From JAHBTB01 sp964451255 (GTDB taxonomy: Bacteria; Armatimonadota; Fimbriimonadia; Fimbriimonadales; Fimbriimonadaceae), in contig CAYVHL010000007.1 in the NCBI GenBank assembly GCA_964451255.1, forward strand, positions 1 to 64,000: a DNA stretch of 64,000 bases, read 5' to 3'. The notes beneath the pieces were generated by a model. The model saw nothing but the letters and a program-made list of their open reading frames with translations, was not told the origin of the DNA and did not search any database. Position 1 is the stretch's first letter. Every line of letters starts with the position of its first letter. This document shows, piece after piece, positions 38,299 to 46,009 of the stretch. Both the position numbers and the translations under genes were made by a program.

Positions 38299-39188
38299 AC
38301 CAAAAGGGGCCGAAGAGGGCGCTGTTTGTCGGGGCCTATTTGGCCCCCGCGGCCTTGCTCTATAGCGTCTTTGTCCTCATCCCCTTTGTCCAGACGCTGC
38401 AACTGTCGTTCTTCAGCTTTCGCGGCGTGAGCAGCGAAAAGAGGTGGGTCGGACCCCAGTACTACCAGTACATGGCGCACGACAACGTCGTGCCCCAGGT
38501 GTTGCAACATTTGGCCTTCTTACTGATAGCAGGCGGCATCTGCACACTTGTGCTGGCGATGGTCACGGCCCATGCGCTCCAGGACGACACGCGCCTAGCC
38601 AAGTTCGTCCGTGGGGTCTTCTTGTTCCCTCAGGTCGTGTCGGTGGTCGCAGTCGCGGTCATGTGGCAGTTCCTCTACGCACCGAACGGAGGGCTCGTCA
38701 ACGGCCTGCTTCGGTTCCTCGGGCTCGGAGCTGCCGCCAAGAGTTGGCTGGGGGACACGACGTGGGCACTGCCGGCGGTCACCGTCTCGTGGGTCTGGTT
38801 CGCCGCCGGTTTCTATATCATGCTCTTCTCGGCCGGCATCAAGGGTATCCCCGCTGAGGTCAGTGAAGCAGCGGCTCTCGAAGGCTGTCATGGATGGCGC
38901 AAATTCACCACGATCACCTGGCCGATGCTCTGGAGCGTGCGCCGGGTCGCGGTGGTCTACATCGCGGTCAACGTGTTCAACATCTTCGCTCTGGTTCAAG
39001 TCATGACCAACGGAGGGCCCGCACGGGCGACCGAGACCTTCCTTACTTACATCTATGAGGCCGGGTTCTCAACCAGCAAGATGGGTTATGCCGCCGCCTT
39101 GGCGATGGCCAACCTGGCCGTGATCATGGTCGTGACGGTCTGCTTGGGCTTCTTGTTCCGCAAGAACCCTGAGGGAGCACGCCGGTGA
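38295..39188 (+). CDS. Sugar ABC transporter permease 1 (MalF-like)
   Basis: The first membrane subunit of the CUT1-type importer, 297 residues with six helices. The EAA loop that meets the ATPase is visible in SEAAALEGCHGWRKFTTITWPML near residue 195. An N-terminal segment ALFVGAYLAPAALLYSVFVLIPFVQT is the first helix. It starts at a GTG inside the stop of the binding-protein gene (GTGA overlap). Confidence 0.92.
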   Translation: MNQKGPKRALFVGAYLAPAALLYSVFVLIPFVQTLQLSFFSFRGVSSEKRWVGPQYYQYMAHDNVVPQVLQHLAFLLIAGGICTLVLAMVTAHALQDDTRLAKFVRGVFLFPQVVSVVAVAVMWQFLYAPNGGLVNGLLRFLGLGAAAKSWLGDTTWALPAVTVSWVWFAAGFYIMLFSAGIKGIPAEVSEAAALEGCHGWRKFTTITWPMLWSVRRVAVVYIAVNVFNIFALVQVMTNGGPARATETFLTYIYEAGFSTSKMGYAAALAMANLAVIMVVTVCLGFLFRKNPEGARR

Positions 39189-40000
39189 AGAAGCTCGCGT
39201 CCAACGTCTGGTTGACTCTCTTCGGCCTGAGCGTAGTCGTGCCTCTCCTCTGGGTGGCGATGAACTCGCTCAAAAAGGGAGTGGACATCCTCGCCTCTCC
39301 CTGGAGCCTGCCGACCCAACCCCAGTTTGTCAACTACGCCAAGGCGTGGAGCGAAGCCGAGTTCAGCCGGTTCTTTATGAACAGCCTGGTGGCGAGCACG
39401 GCGACCTTGGTCATCTTGTTGCCTCTCGGCAGCATGGCTGCCTATGTCCTTTCACGGTACCGGTTCAAGGGATCCAAGGTCGTCCAAGCCGTCTTCCTCG
39501 GCGGGATGATGTTTCCCAACTTCCTTGCCATCGTGCCGCTCTACCTGCTGATGTCCCAGCTCCAGTTGACCGACTCCATGGTCGGACTGGTGCTGGTCTA
39601 TGTCGCCTATTCGCTCAGCTTCACGATCTTCGTCATGGGCGGGTTTTTTGAAGCCCTTCCAGGCGAACTCGCGGAAGCGGCGATGATGGACGGCTGCGGG
39701 CACAACGCGACGTTTTGGAAGGTCATGTTGCCGCTCGCCCGACCCGGCTTGGTTGTGACTGGCATCTTCAACGGCATCGGCCTGTGGAACGAGTACAACC
39801 TGGCCAAGGTGCTTGTCCAAAAGGACGAGGTCATGACCCTGCCGCTTGGTCTAGCCCGCTTGACCGCAACCCAGTTCTATCAGTCTGACTGGGGTGCCTT
39901 GTTCGCCGGGCTGGTGATCGTCATGCTACCCGTCCTGATCGTCTATTGGTTCTTCAAGGACAAGGTCCAAGACGCCATGCTCGCCGGAGCCATCAAGTAG
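39185..40000 (+). CDS. Sugar ABC transporter permease 2 (MalG-like)
   Basis: The second membrane subunit, 271 residues with six helices and the EAA loop AEAAMMDGCGHNATFWKVMLP near residue 163. It starts at a GTG overlapping the previous stop. No CUT1-type ATPase gene follows, so the importer must use an ATPase encoded elsewhere (an MsmK/UgpC-type shared ATPase is known in other bacteria) or less likely araG. The gene ends 4 bases from the convergent Gfo/Idh stop. Confidence 0.92.
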   Translation: MKKLASNVWLTLFGLSVVVPLLWVAMNSLKKGVDILASPWSLPTQPQFVNYAKAWSEAEFSRFFMNSLVASTATLVILLPLGSMAAYVLSRYRFKGSKVVQAVFLGGMMFPNFLAIVPLYLLMSQLQLTDSMVGLVLVYVAYSLSFTIFVMGGFFEALPGELAEAAMMDGCGHNATFWKVMLPLARPGLVVTGIFNGIGLWNEYNLAKVLVQKDEVMTLPLGLARLTATQFYQSDWGALFAGLVIVMLPVLIVYWFFKDKVQDAMLAGAIK

Positions 40001-40004
40001 GGCC

Positions 40005-40997
40005 TTAGCCTGAGGCGTTCCGCTTGATCGCCTCGATTTCGGCCAGGCACACCCTGAGCGACTCCCTGGACGATTCCGGCGTCACCGTCTCGATGGGCCG
40101 GTCGTTCTTGACACAGTCCACAAAATAGGCGAGTTCCACGTAGTAGCCGCCTAGGTCAGAGATGTTTCCGCCCCCTGCCGCGCTCATCTTGGGAAACTCA
40201 GGCACGAACGAGTCCTTCGTGTCCAGGTACACAGTCATCGGCGCGCCATCCCAGATCATCAGCGCCTTCTCGAAGACGGCCCTGAACGCCATGCGGAACG
40301 GCGAGCCGGGCGGTAGGTTCCAGCCGCCTTCCAAGTGGGCGACGGTGCTGCCGAAGCGCATGGTCGTGAAGGCATGGCTGGCACCGCGCTGGTCGACGCT
40401 GCCAAAGCTGACGACCTCGTCGGGCTTGCCGAGTAGGTACAAGGCGTAGTCTGTGTCGTGGATGTGCATGTCTAAGACGCCACCACCCGACTTGGATTCG
40501 TCGGCAAGCCAGTTGTCGCTCGACCACGTGGGAAACTCACCATAACGTGTAAGGTTCAGGCTGAGTAGTTTTCCATATCTACCATCGACTACCGCGTCTT
40601 TGAGGAGCGCGTACTCGGGCCAAAACCGGATGCAGTGGGCGATCATCAGCTTCACCCCCGCCTTCTTCGCGGCGGCCGCCATCGCGTCCGCTTCCTCTAG
40701 CGACCGGGCCATCGGCTTCTCGCAGACGACGTGCTTGCCCACCTCACAGGCTTGGATGGTCGCTTCGGCGTGGCGGTAGGTTGGAAGGCAGACGTCGACG
40801 ATGTCGACCTGTTCTTCAGCAAGCATCCCGGCCAGGTCGGCGTACAACTTCACCCCGAACTCGCCCGCATAGTCGGAGCCCCGTTGGGGACGGTGGTCGA
40901 CGCATGCGACAAGCTCTGCATCGTCAAGCATCCCGTAGACATTGCCGTGCATCCGGCCCATGAACCCACATCCGACGATCCCAACCCTAAGCGGCAT
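40005..40997 (-). CDS. Gfo/Idh/MocA family NAD(P)-dependent sugar dehydrogenase
   Basis: A dehydrogenase of the glucose-fructose oxidoreductase/inositol dehydrogenase family, 330 residues. The N-terminal Rossmann motif is VGIVGCGFMGRMH; then DIVDVCLPTYRHAEATIQACEVGKHVVCEKPM with the conserved Lys in CEKP, and GGGVLDMHIHDTDYALYLLG with the substrate-site His. I chose ATG 40997; an earlier in-frame start at 41081 runs into antisense coding of the caspase-like gene. The substrate is unknown, though position suggests a sugar imported by the adjacent operon. It lies 10 bases after the stop of the caspase-like gene and may be co-transcribed with it. Confidence 0.9.
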   Translation of the reverse strand: MPLRVGIVGCGFMGRMHGNVYGMLDDAELVACVDHRPQRGSDYAGEFGVKLYADLAGMLAEEQVDIVDVCLPTYRHAEATIQACEVGKHVVCEKPMARSLEEADAMAAAAKKAGVKLMIAHCIRFWPEYALLKDAVVDGRYGKLLSLNLTRYGEFPTWSSDNWLADESKSGGGVLDMHIHDTDYALYLLGKPDEVVSFGSVDQRGASHAFTTMRFGSTVAHLEGGWNLPPGSPFRMAFRAVFEKALMIWDGAPMTVYLDTKDSFVPEFPKMSAAGGGNISDLGGYYVELAYFVDCVKNDRPIETVTPESSRESLRVCLAEIEAIKRNASG

Positions 40998-41007
40998 GGA
41001 GCGGAGT

Positions 41008-44000
41008 CTACCGAGGGACGTCGAGATGGAACGTCCACTGGGCGCAGTTTTCATCCCACAAGGCCATCCGCACCCCCGCACGGGCGACGTCGGGCCGTAA
41101 TTTGGCGACGCTTGCCGGCATCAACCGGCCCGCGACCGACGTCTTGCCGTCAGCCCCCCGGAAGCCGCCGAAACGGGTGACAGTCCCAGTCAGGACGACA
41201 GGAGGCTTGCCTTCTCGCTCGACCGTGAAAGTCGCCTTGCCATCTTTGGTCGCCTCGACAGTGAGTCTTGCAGGGACAGAATCCGGTCGGCCGTCGAACC
41301 GGGCGGTGCCTTCGAGCACCGTCTTGCCAGCAAAGTCACCCACCTGCGACGGCACGCACCAAGGAAGGTCGTCGAAGAGCGGGTTGCCCTGCCTGGCGTC
41401 CTCCGACAGCAGTACGAACTCGTCACGCTTGTGCCTCGCCGGTTCGACCGCCGCCTGCCCCCGCCAAGCCAGGATCAAGGTTCGGGCCTCATAGTCTTTG
41501 TCGGCACCCTGGATCAGCCCCGGCACAGCCGGTAAGAGACCCTTGATAACCTCCCCGTCCGGCTTACGCTCGTCTTTCCTGCCCAGAGCGAACGCCATGC
41601 GGCACATCCAGACAAGGCGGGAAACGTTCGCGTCTGTGATCTTCGCCGCGTTCGCGTCGATGTCGGCAAGGTCTTTGTCATAGCCCAGCGTGATCCTGCT
41701 GAGGTGCGCGAGGGCCCACATCGTCTGGCGGGTCACTTTGTCTGAGTCGGGCTTGAGCTTGTTGAACCGGGTGACCGACTCGTCCCAGCGATCGGCCAGA
41801 CCCAACGACGTGCACAGGCGGACCTCCACGAGGAGCTTGTCAGCATTCCAGCCGCCGCTGTCCACGACCTTTGTGGCGAGGTCAAGCCGACCGGCTGAAT
41901 AGAGCCGGCGCAACCAGAGCGCGCGCAGTACACCCACCGTCTGCGGATCGGTCAAGACCGTCATAAGGGCTCGGTCTGCGATAAGGGCGGCTTGCCCAGA
42001 GGTCTCTCGTGGCATGGTGAAGAGCACGACGTGGCTGGTAGAAAGGAGCCCTGTCTGGATGTCAGCGAGCCTCTCCAGAAACGGCAGCAGACATCCCTCG
42101 GACACCAGGCGGTAGCGCTCCTCGTCGATCCTCTTGTTCTTCCACGCTTCCCGAGCAGCCTCGTAGATCGCACCGTACAGGTAGCCTGCTGTCTGGAGGT
42201 CGCCCGTCCACAGTCTTTCGAGTTCCGGCTGACGGACCAGGGGCACCTCGAACTTCTCCGCGACCCGGACGATCATCACCGCACATTGCGCGTAGACCGA
42301 GTCGGGGTTCTCCTTGGCGACCTTGGCGATCTCGTCCTTGAGCAGATAGGCCTCGGACCGAAGGATTCCGACCGCCTTGATATAGTTCGGGCCGTAGTTC
42401 GAGGTCGCCAAGGCTAGGCGCGCGACCCTCTTGCGCATGGCCAGAGGCGCATCCGTGAATCCGATCACCAGATTCAACAGCCACCGGTCGGGCAAGTCCA
42501 CCGCCATCCCCCTGGCCGCCACGACCAGCATGCGGTCATAGTCCTTTGTCTTGCGGAGGAGTTCGAACTCCATGTCCAGCATCACCCGCTCGGCGGGATG
42601 CTCTCCTGGCATCGCCCTGGCTTCCTTCACAAGTTCCGCCGCTTGCTTGAAATCATCCAGGTACTGCGCTTTCCGGGCCCTGAAGTAAGTGCCGACCCGA
42701 GTCCCGTCGCCGAAGTGCTTGACCAACTTGTCGGCCACGGCCAAGACTTCGTCCTTGCCCGCCGGATCGACATAGGCCCAGTGCTGCCACACCATGTCGG
42801 CGGTGGCGAAGTCTTGCTCCACCTGCCACATCCGCATCACGGCGTCCCGTCGCATCTGTGCGGTCACCGAGCTGTCGACCCACCAGAGGAGCGCCATGTC
42901 GCGCACAAAGCTGTCTGGAGAGTTCTTGACCAGCTCTGCGCAGAGACTCTGGGCCTCCCGCTCCCTGCCCAAAAACCGGTAGATCCCTGCCAGCGCGCCT
43001 CGGTCCGATGGCGTGAGCTGCCCTAGACCTTCTAGCGACCGGCCCACCTCTACCGCGTTCTTGAAGTCGCGGGCGTCGATGTAAGACTGCATCATCACCC
43101 GCAGCAGTTTCGTGTACGTCTCCTTACCCCGGTCTTGCGCCGTCTTCACAAGGTCACGCATATAGGCGTCCCCTTGGCCGATCGGCGGCGGGACGAGCGC
43201 CAACAGGACGTCCTGCTGCGGCTCGGACCACGTGGCGGGCACTTGCTTGTTCTCTCCGAACTGCCGTTCTGTCGAGGCGGAGACCTGTTCGACGACCTTG
43301 GCGGCGACAGCCGAGGCCCACAGCGCACCGTACTTCTCACCCCGCACCGCGTCGTCTTTCAGAACCTTGGCGATGGCGGCCGTGAAATAACCGTGTCCCG
43401 TCCGCGGGTTCTCATAGGATCGTTTACCAGGCGCGCACCCAAGGAAGACGGCGATGTTCGCCGCCCGACCCAGCTCACGCAGTTCCTTTCCAAACGGGTT
43501 CTTGTTTCCTTCGCGGCACGCGTCCGCGATAAACAGCACGTTGTGCATCCCGGCGTCGACCAACTTCTTGATGAGCGCCTTCACGGGGACGCCTATCTCG
43601 GTCACATTCGACACGTCCGCGTTCGTCGGGCACAAGTAGTCGCCTTGCGGTGTGCCGATCCCGTGTCCGGAGAAGTAGAACACGAACAGGTGGCCGGGGT
43701 CGATCCTCCTGTCGTGGATCATGGCGTCCAGTTCCGCCAGGATGTTCTTGGAAGACAGCTTGTCAGGCCCGTCGGTGTCGTCCGCCACCGTCCGAACCGT
43801 CTTGGGGTCGAATCCCAGGTCTTCGATAAGCGACTTGGTGAATAGGTGGGCGTCGCTCGCCGCAAACTGCAAGGGAGCGAGCTTTGTGTATTTGCCCGCT
43901 CCCAACACGAGGGCCCAACTGCGGGCGGGCGCAAAGGCCTCGGGCCCACCCTGCCCCTGGCTGAGGACGGCCAGGAGCAGGGTGACCAAGGCTACGACGC

Positions 44001-44016
44001 GCCGCAGCATAGACAT
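41008..44016 (-). CDS. Secreted caspase-like (peptidase C14 family) protein with a long helical C-terminus
   Basis: A 1002-residue protein with an N-terminal signal peptide (MSMLRRVVALVTLLLAVLS). Residues about 32-270 form a caspase-family domain with the catalytic His118 in YFSGHGIG and Cys167 in LFIADACREG; flanking ALVLGAGKY and DHLF-type patterns fit. The rest is a ~700-residue region with repeating helices that look TPR-like (GRSLEGLGQLTPSDRGALAGIYRFLGRE), ending with a beta-rich domain (about 900-1000). Cytoplasmic bacterial metacaspases are common; an exported one with this architecture is unusual. It starts 5 bases after the stop of the M48 gene, so the two are one operon. Whether the domain is active is unknown. 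Confidence 0.85.
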   Translation of the reverse strand: MSMLRRVVALVTLLLAVLSQGQGGPEAFAPARSWALVLGAGKYTKLAPLQFAASDAHLFTKSLIEDLGFDPKTVRTVADDTDGPDKLSSKNILAELDAMIHDRRIDPGHLFVFYFSGHGIGTPQGDYLCPTNADVSNVTEIGVPVKALIKKLVDAGMHNVLFIADACREGNKNPFGKELRELGRAANIAVFLGCAPGKRSYENPRTGHGYFTAAIAKVLKDDAVRGEKYGALWASAVAAKVVEQVSASTERQFGENKQVPATWSEPQQDVLLALVPPPIGQGDAYMRDLVKTAQDRGKETYTKLLRVMMQSYIDARDFKNAVEVGRSLEGLGQLTPSDRGALAGIYRFLGREREAQSLCAELVKNSPDSFVRDMALLWWVDSSVTAQMRRDAVMRMWQVEQDFATADMVWQHWAYVDPAGKDEVLAVADKLVKHFGDGTRVGTYFRARKAQYLDDFKQAAELVKEARAMPGEHPAERVMLDMEFELLRKTKDYDRMLVVAARGMAVDLPDRWLLNLVIGFTDAPLAMRKRVARLALATSNYGPNYIKAVGILRSEAYLLKDEIAKVAKENPDSVYAQCAVMIVRVAEKFEVPLVRQPELERLWTGDLQTAGYLYGAIYEAAREAWKNKRIDEERYRLVSEGCLLPFLERLADIQTGLLSTSHVVLFTMPRETSGQAALIADRALMTVLTDPQTVGVLRALWLRRLYSAGRLDLATKVVDSGGWNADKLLVEVRLCTSLGLADRWDESVTRFNKLKPDSDKVTRQTMWALAHLSRITLGYDKDLADIDANAAKITDANVSRLVWMCRMAFALGRKDERKPDGEVIKGLLPAVPGLIQGADKDYEARTLILAWRGQAAVEPARHKRDEFVLLSEDARQGNPLFDDLPWCVPSQVGDFAGKTVLEGTARFDGRPDSVPARLTVEATKDGKATFTVEREGKPPVVLTGTVTRFGGFRGADGKTSVAGRLMPASVAKLRPDVARAGVRMALWDENCAQWTFHLDVPR

Positions 44017-44021
44017 GGACC

Positions 44022-45830
44022 CTATGCGGCAGGTGTGACGGTCAGGCCGATGATCTTGCCGTCCTTCACACAGACACCCATGTTGAGTTCAGGGAAGTAC
44101 TTCCAACTCTCCAAGGAGTTTCCACGGACAAGGGAGACGTCGACACCGGACTCCATCGGCAGGATGCCCGCCACGGCCTCGACCGTGTCGCCGACCCGGA
44201 CCACCAGCTTCCTGTCGTCAGACAGGTTCTTCGGCTTGAGCACGATCGTCCCGTCCTTGGCATACGTGGTCAGCCGCAGGCCCTGACCCTCGCTGGCGAT
44301 GATCGCAAAGTCCCCGTCGAGCCACCGCATCTCCTTCAGATCCTCGAACTTGGGATCGAAATGGAGCTCGTTCTGTGCCGCGCCGAGGGCTTTCACAAAC
44401 TCCTCGACCGGATCGAACAGGTTGAACATCTTGCCTCCGCTCCACATCGCCACGGCGGAGCACAGTGCGCCCTCTACCGGCTTGATGTCGCCCACCTTCA
44501 AGTTCTGCGCAGCGCAGAAGTCGCGGTAGTTCTTGTCGACTTTCGCGTACTTCGGGTTCGCGTCGCTGTTCGAGCGAAGCCAGACGGCCATCGTCGTCGC
44601 CGCGATCGCGGCGTCGGTCTTGTCGGTCAGCGACGGGATCTGCTCCCCGAGGTTCATGCCGATGTAGTGGTTGACGGTGATCTTCCCGTCTTTGAAGGTC
44701 TCCCTCTCGGCCTTGACCAGGGTGGACACCGCCCCGGTCAGGTCGCCAGACCTCTGCTGGCCGACGGCCAGGTTGTTCGCGATCCGCAGCTTTTCCGGCC
44801 CGACCATGGTTTTGCCCAGAAGGCCGGTCAGGATCTTCATGCCTTCTTGCAGCGACTCTGGCTTTGCGTCCGGCTCAAGAACCAGGAGAAGTCCCTTGAT
44901 CTCTTGCAGACGCGGGTCGCCAGGCAACTTCGACTCAGCCGCGGCCACACGCTGCGTCGCGGCAAGGTAGTTCTTTCTGTCGAGGTCCGTGACCACGGCG
45001 CCACGTCCGGCGACCGACGCGCTGGTCAACATCGGGCCAAAGTCCGGCTTGAACCAATTGGCCTTGATCGTCTCGCCCAGGTTGTCGTAGTAGCCCATGC
45101 TTGCGGCGAGTGCCGAGTTGAGGTAGGCCTCCAAGAGCTTCGGCTCTTTGGCGATCGCCCGGTCGAACATACGGGTCGCCACGGCGAAGCTTCGCGACTC
45201 CATAAACGCGAGGCCCGCGTCGAAGTCCATCAGCGCCCGGCTCACCGTCGGGTTGTCTTCGATTGCGGCGATCCTCGCCCGGTTGCTCGGGTGGTCGCCC
45301 TGGATGTTTTCCAGCCAGCCGCCTTGTGACCGCAGATTGGTGTCCAGCCACGCGAGCATGTCGACCATGTCTTTCTTCGAATAGCCGGCGCGTTGGAGCA
45401 GCCATGCGCCGGTCGCGTCCGCCTCAAGCTCCTGGTTCCGCGTGTAGATGACTTCCAGTTCGTTAGCCGTGGCACGGACGGAAAGGTGGCCCTTGCTGAG
45501 GTGCGAGATCTCGTGGGCGACGACCGCGCGTAGCAACCTGTCGTCATTCATCTCCTTGGCGAGACCGCCGAAGACGACCATCTTGCACTGTGGCTTGTCG
45601 CCCTCCTTCGCAGGCTGCTCAAGAGTCGCGTACGCGTTCAAGTCCATGTTGTCCTTGTCGAAGACACACTTGATCGGGTAGGCGTAGTCAGGATCCTTGA
45701 CGGTGTAGACTTCCAACTCCTTGACCATCTTCTCCAACTTGGCCTGGCTAAAGTCTTCGGCGATGGCCAATTGAGAGGCCAACAAAGCGACGATCGTGAA
45801 CGGCAATGCAAGCGTAGTTTTTAGGTTCAT
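44022..45830 (-). CDS. M48 family metalloprotease with TPR-like and beta-rich C-terminal regions
   Basis: A 602-residue exported protein: signal peptide (MNLKTTLALPFTIVALLASQLAIA), then an M48 (Ste24/BepA-like) domain with HEISHLSKGH (H106, E107, H110) and a third-ligand Glu in QELEADATGAWLL. After about residue 200 TPR-like helices follow (MESRSFAVATRMFDRAIAKEPKLLEAYLNSALAA). The C-terminal ~100 residues form a beta-rich domain. BepA-type proteins handle outer-membrane protein assembly; here the role is unknown. First gene of the operon with the caspase-like gene. The 179 bases upstream lie before divergent esterase. Confidence 0.9.
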   Translation of the reverse strand: MNLKTTLALPFTIVALLASQLAIAEDFSQAKLEKMVKELEVYTVKDPDYAYPIKCVFDKDNMDLNAYATLEQPAKEGDKPQCKMVVFGGLAKEMNDDRLLRAVVAHEISHLSKGHLSVRATANELEVIYTRNQELEADATGAWLLQRAGYSKKDMVDMLAWLDTNLRSQGGWLENIQGDHPSNRARIAAIEDNPTVSRALMDFDAGLAFMESRSFAVATRMFDRAIAKEPKLLEAYLNSALAASMGYYDNLGETIKANWFKPDFGPMLTSASVAGRGAVVTDLDRKNYLAATQRVAAAESKLPGDPRLQEIKGLLLVLEPDAKPESLQEGMKILTGLLGKTMVGPEKLRIANNLAVGQQRSGDLTGAVSTLVKAERETFKDGKITVNHYIGMNLGEQIPSLTDKTDAAIAATTMAVWLRSNSDANPKYAKVDKNYRDFCAAQNLKVGDIKPVEGALCSAVAMWSGGKMFNLFDPVEEFVKALGAAQNELHFDPKFEDLKEMRWLDGDFAIIASEGQGLRLTTYAKDGTIVLKPKNLSDDRKLVVRVGDTVEAVAGILPMESGVDVSLVRGNSLESWKYFPELNMGVCVKDGKIIGLTVTPAA

Positions 45831-46009
45831 AAGGCAGCTACCTGTCTAGGCATCCATGACGAATGGCCGCATTTCGGATTACACGTGGTGCCGGGACTCC
45901 GAAGATTGCTTACTGGAAAGTCGGCAAATTGGCCAGCCATTCAGTAGGGACGTCCTTCACGAAATCGACGATTCCAGCACTCGGTCCTTGGCCGGGGATA
46001 TGCTGGGCC

